In this document: in pieces, positions 7,193 through 8,053 of the stretch
How the letters are laid out: every line of letters begins with the position of its first letter
How positions within the stretch are numbered: the stretch's first letter is position 1
Assembly (NCBI GenBank): GCA_012798365.1
Contig: JAAZNH010000084.1
Span: 1 to 8,053, forward strand
Direction of reading: 5' to 3'
DNA: 8,053 nt
Origin: Methanomicrobiales archaeon
GTDB lineage: Archaea; Halobacteriota; Methanomicrobia; Methanomicrobiales; Methanospirillaceae
Translations under genes and position numbers: made by a program
Notes under the pieces: generated by a model
What the model saw: only the letters and a program-made list of their open reading frames with translations
Databases searched by the model: none
Told to the model about the DNA's origin: nothing

Positions 7193-7208
7193 TCCGGCCC
7201 GGGCCGGA
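7193..7208. repeat. Perfect 16-base palindrome
   Basis: TCCGGCCCGGGCCGGA reads the same on both strands. It could be a protein-binding site or, as RNA, too tight to fold on itself but able to dimerise. It sits 22 bases before the first copy of the G-rich repeat. Confidence 0.6.
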
Positions 7209-7223
7209 CCCGAACCGGCAGGC

Positions 7224-7247
7224 GGGTCATGGGGGGTCGGGCAGGGG
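7224..7247 (+). other. Potential G-quadruplex motif
   Basis: Four G-tracts of 3, 6, 3 and 4 bases are separated by loops of 4, 2 and 2 bases, which meets the usual G3+N1-7 rule. It overlaps the first G-rich repeat copy. Formation in the cell is not shown by sequence. Confidence 0.45.
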
Positions 7248-7249
7248 CA
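7231..7249 (+). repeat. G-rich repeat, copy 1 (left arm of a perfect 19-base inverted repeat)
   Basis: GGGGGGTCGGGCAGGGGCA is the exact reverse complement of 7392-7410, with 142 bases between. The two arms bound a 180-base segment. Confidence 0.85.
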
Positions 7250-7294
7250 GACCCGTTTTGTACACGGCCGGCCCGGGTCGCGGACTGGGAAGCC

Positions 7295-7318
7295 TTTTCC
7301 CGGATTTCCGGGGAAAAC
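7295..7318 (+). other. Small stem-loop within the inverted repeat
   Basis: TTTTCCCGG (7297-7303 core) faces CCGGGGAAAA across an ATTT loop, giving nine pairs with one bulged G. It would sit in the loop if the 19-base arms pair in RNA or extruded DNA. Confidence 0.4.
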
Positions 7319-7347
7319 AGGTACCGGGATCTACTGCGTTTTGCCGG

Positions 7348-7374
7348 TTTTTTCCCTGCAGTCCGGTTTTTTTT
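7348..7374 (+). terminator. Two oligo-T tracts (T6 and T8)
   Basis: T6 at 7348-7353 and T8 at 7367-7374, each preceded by CCGG, form a tandem arrangement about 19 bases apart. T-tracts of this length can stop archaeal RNA polymerase, so some rightward transcripts probably end here before reaching the T10 site. Confidence 0.4.
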
Positions 7375-7391
7375 GGAGCCGGAAGCATAAT

Positions 7392-7410
7392 TGCCCCTGC
7401 CCGACCCCCC
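7392..7410 (-). repeat. G-rich repeat, copy 2 (right arm, inverted)
   Basis: Exact reverse complement of copy 1. With two more bases (7399-7412) it is also a perfect 14-base inverted match to copy 3 at 7491-7504, so in a rightward RNA it could pair with either neighbour but not both. Confidence 0.85.
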
Positions 7411-7490
7411 TTTTCACTCAAGCGAAAAGTAGCATTATTTCCTGTGGAAACTCCTTCGGATATTTGCCTCGTTTCCCTCCATCGGAAGCC

Positions 7491-7504
7491 AAGGGGGGTC
7501 GGGC
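7491..7504 (+). repeat. G-rich repeat, copy 3 (partial)
   Basis: AAGGGGGGTCGGGC shares 12 bases with copy 1 in the same orientation and 14 with the complement of copy 2. Its last six bases are also the 5' end of the terminator stem that follows. Confidence 0.75.
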
Positions 7505-7547
7505 CGGGCCGGTTGTTGGAAAAATTCCCGGCCCTGATTTTTTTTTT
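7499..7547 (+). terminator. Stem-loop plus T10 terminator
   Basis: GGGCCGGG (7501-7508) pairs perfectly with CCCGGCCC (7527-7534); T7499/A7537 and C7500/G7536 extend the stem around a bulged T7535. Ten T (7538-7547) start right at the foot of the stem, then AAA and five more T (7551-7555). It looks like a bacterial-type intrinsic terminator reading rightward, 550 bases past the nearest plus-strand stop codon. It also shields the convergent gene on the minus strand from antisense transcription. Confidence 0.65.
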
Positions 7548-7589
7548 AAATTTTTCAAACGCGGTTTGGATCCTGGTGGCCCTGCACGG

Positions 7590-7958
7590 TCACGCGGGTT
7601 CCTGCGACACGTCCCGGTTCACAGCCCATGTTGCGATCCCATCTTCCAGCATTCCATAGATTATCCCCGCGACCAGCAGCAGGCCGGCACCCAGGTAATT
7701 ATGCGCAGATAGCGGCACGATGCAGAGCTGCAGGCTGAAGAGTGCGCCAAGCCCTGCGCCCCGGGCAAGGGGACCAAGCGGGATCCCTTCAGCAAACCCG
7801 ATGACAAATCCCTGGAGGCTGCGGCTGAATACAATCGTGACCATGAACCATACTTCGGGCGTGATGCCCGGGGGGGCCATGAAAAGAAGGCTGCCGGCGC
7901 AATAGAGGCCGGTGATGATCCCGATGGTGGTCGTAATGAGAATGCGTTTCTTCTGCAC
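7590..7958 (-). CDS. Small conserved-looking membrane protein of unknown function
   Basis: Protein of 122 residues; I do not recognise a named family. Hydrophobic segments are at about 6-27, 36-56, 66-83 and 88-110, suggesting four membrane passes with short loops. The pattern RSLQGFVIG (46-54), a Gly-rich third helix (RGAGLGALFSL, 66-76) and GIIYGMLEDGI (98-108) resembles small integral membrane proteins seen in archaea and bacteria with R.L.GFVIG and GIIYG motifs, from memory and unnamed. The start is GTG at 7956-7958, chosen because GAGGG lies six bases upstream and a TATA box lies about 40 bases upstream. It converges with the DUF6790-like gene and stands alone. The hydrophobic, structured translation and the matching promoter and ribosome site support it as real against the overlapping frames. 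Confidence 0.72.
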   Translation of the reverse strand: MQKKRILITTTIGIITGLYCAGSLLFMAPPGITPEVWFMVTIVFSRSLQGFVIGFAEGIPLGPLARGAGLGALFSLQLCIVPLSAHNYLGAGLLLVAGIIYGMLEDGIATWAVNRDVSQEPA

Positions 7959-7964
7959 CCTGAT

Positions 7965-7969
7965 CCCTC
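7965..7969 (-). promoter_or_regulatory. Ribosome site for the minus-strand gene
   Basis: Read on the minus strand, GAGGG followed by ATCA lies six bases before the GTG at 7958. It supports the GTG start over internal alternatives. Confidence 0.55.
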
Positions 7970-7993
7970 AGAGAACAAAGGATGCCGGTCGGG

Positions 7994-8001
7994 GATAATA
8001 G
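7994..8001 (-). promoter_or_regulatory. TATA box for the minus-strand gene
   Basis: On the minus strand this reads CTATTATC, centred near 7998. A start near 7972 would leave a 14-base leader that contains the ribosome site, so spacing is consistent throughout. Bases 8002-8053 beyond it show nothing I can identify. Confidence 0.5.
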
Positions 8002-8053
8002 TTCCTTTGGCAGCCCGCCATACCGCGGGGAGAGAATTTGCAGACCCATGCAC

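Larger units (their letters stand above)
6996..7589. other. Convergent noncoding region with repeats and T-tracts
   Basis: Nearly 600 bases between the ends of two converging genes. I see no convincing gene here: the open frames present have Arg/Gly/Pro-rich, repetitive translations that look like chance reading of GC-rich DNA. Bases 6996-7090 look featureless. From 7093 on it holds a TATA-like sequence, a 16-base palindrome, three copies of a G-rich repeat, a potential quadruplex, a C/G-A/T hairpin, T-tracts of six, eight and ten, and a stem-loop terminator reading rightward. Together, a TATA-like site at 7093 and a terminator at 7547 could bound a noncoding RNA of about 430 bases; otherwise it could be a long 3' UTR of the gene ending at 6995. 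Confidence 0.6.

Noticed and set aside
7231..7504. CRISPR array
   Set aside because: Only three copies, in mixed orientation, of different length and unequal spacing, with no cas gene.
7168..7659. A 163-codon plus-strand frame, and another at 7046-7390, in the convergent region
   Set aside because: Both run through inverted repeats, G-tracts and T-tracts and give Gly/Arg/Pro- or Phe-rich runs without a protein pattern; the first also runs through the terminator and into the 3' end of the minus-strand gene. A loose GGAGGG ten bases before 7168 is not enough.
1..8053. tRNA, rRNA or insertion-sequence genes
   Set aside because: Read through both strands by eye; no cloverleaf, rRNA-like block or transposase was seen.

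Overview
The window looks like a piece of a methanogenic archaeon, most likely of the order Methanomicrobiales (the genus cannot be fixed from here). The case rests on four points. It carries a TfrA/TfrB thiol:fumarate reductase pair, whose electron donors, coenzyme M and coenzyme B, are methanogen cofactors. Promoters are archaeal TATA boxes about 25 bases before start codons, two of them giving apparently leaderless mRNAs. Oligo-T tracts follow genes. The sensor-kinase core resembles the methanogen-type PAS kinases.

Layout: (1) 1-2864, tfrA (5' end outside the window) and tfrB, translationally coupled by an ATGA overlap. (2) 2865-2960, a short spacer with two T-tracts and a TATA box. (3) 2961-3758, a lipoprotein of the amino-acid-binding (SBP_bac_3) family with no transporter permease or ATPase beside it. 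(4) 3759-3881, a spacer with a T-tract, a strong GC hairpin and a TATA box. (5) 3882-6356, a membrane sensor with an extracellular SBP_bac_3 (Venus flytrap) domain, two PAS domains and a histidine-kinase-like core that has lost its expected phospho-acceptor His and other ATP-site residues. (6) 6501-6995, a small multi-spanning membrane protein resembling DUF6790. (7) 6996-7589, a convergent noncoding region rich in inverted repeats, G-tracts and T-tracts. (8) 7590-7958 on the minus strand, a small unnamed membrane protein, followed by its promoter region up to the window end.

How they work together: TfrAB is expected to reduce fumarate to succinate while oxidising CoM-SH and CoB-SH to the heterodisulfide, feeding the reductive branch toward 2-oxoglutarate. 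The orphan binding lipoprotein and the flytrap-PAS sensor sit side by side, each with its own promoter, and may form a small-molecule sensing pair; this is inference. The two small membrane proteins have no assigned role.

The points most worth following up are the degenerate kinase core, the altered ligand pocket of the lipoprotein, and the 7193-7547 noncoding region. There, three copies of a G-rich repeat can pair in mutually exclusive ways next to a textbook stem-loop plus T10 terminator with no coding gene clearly feeding it.
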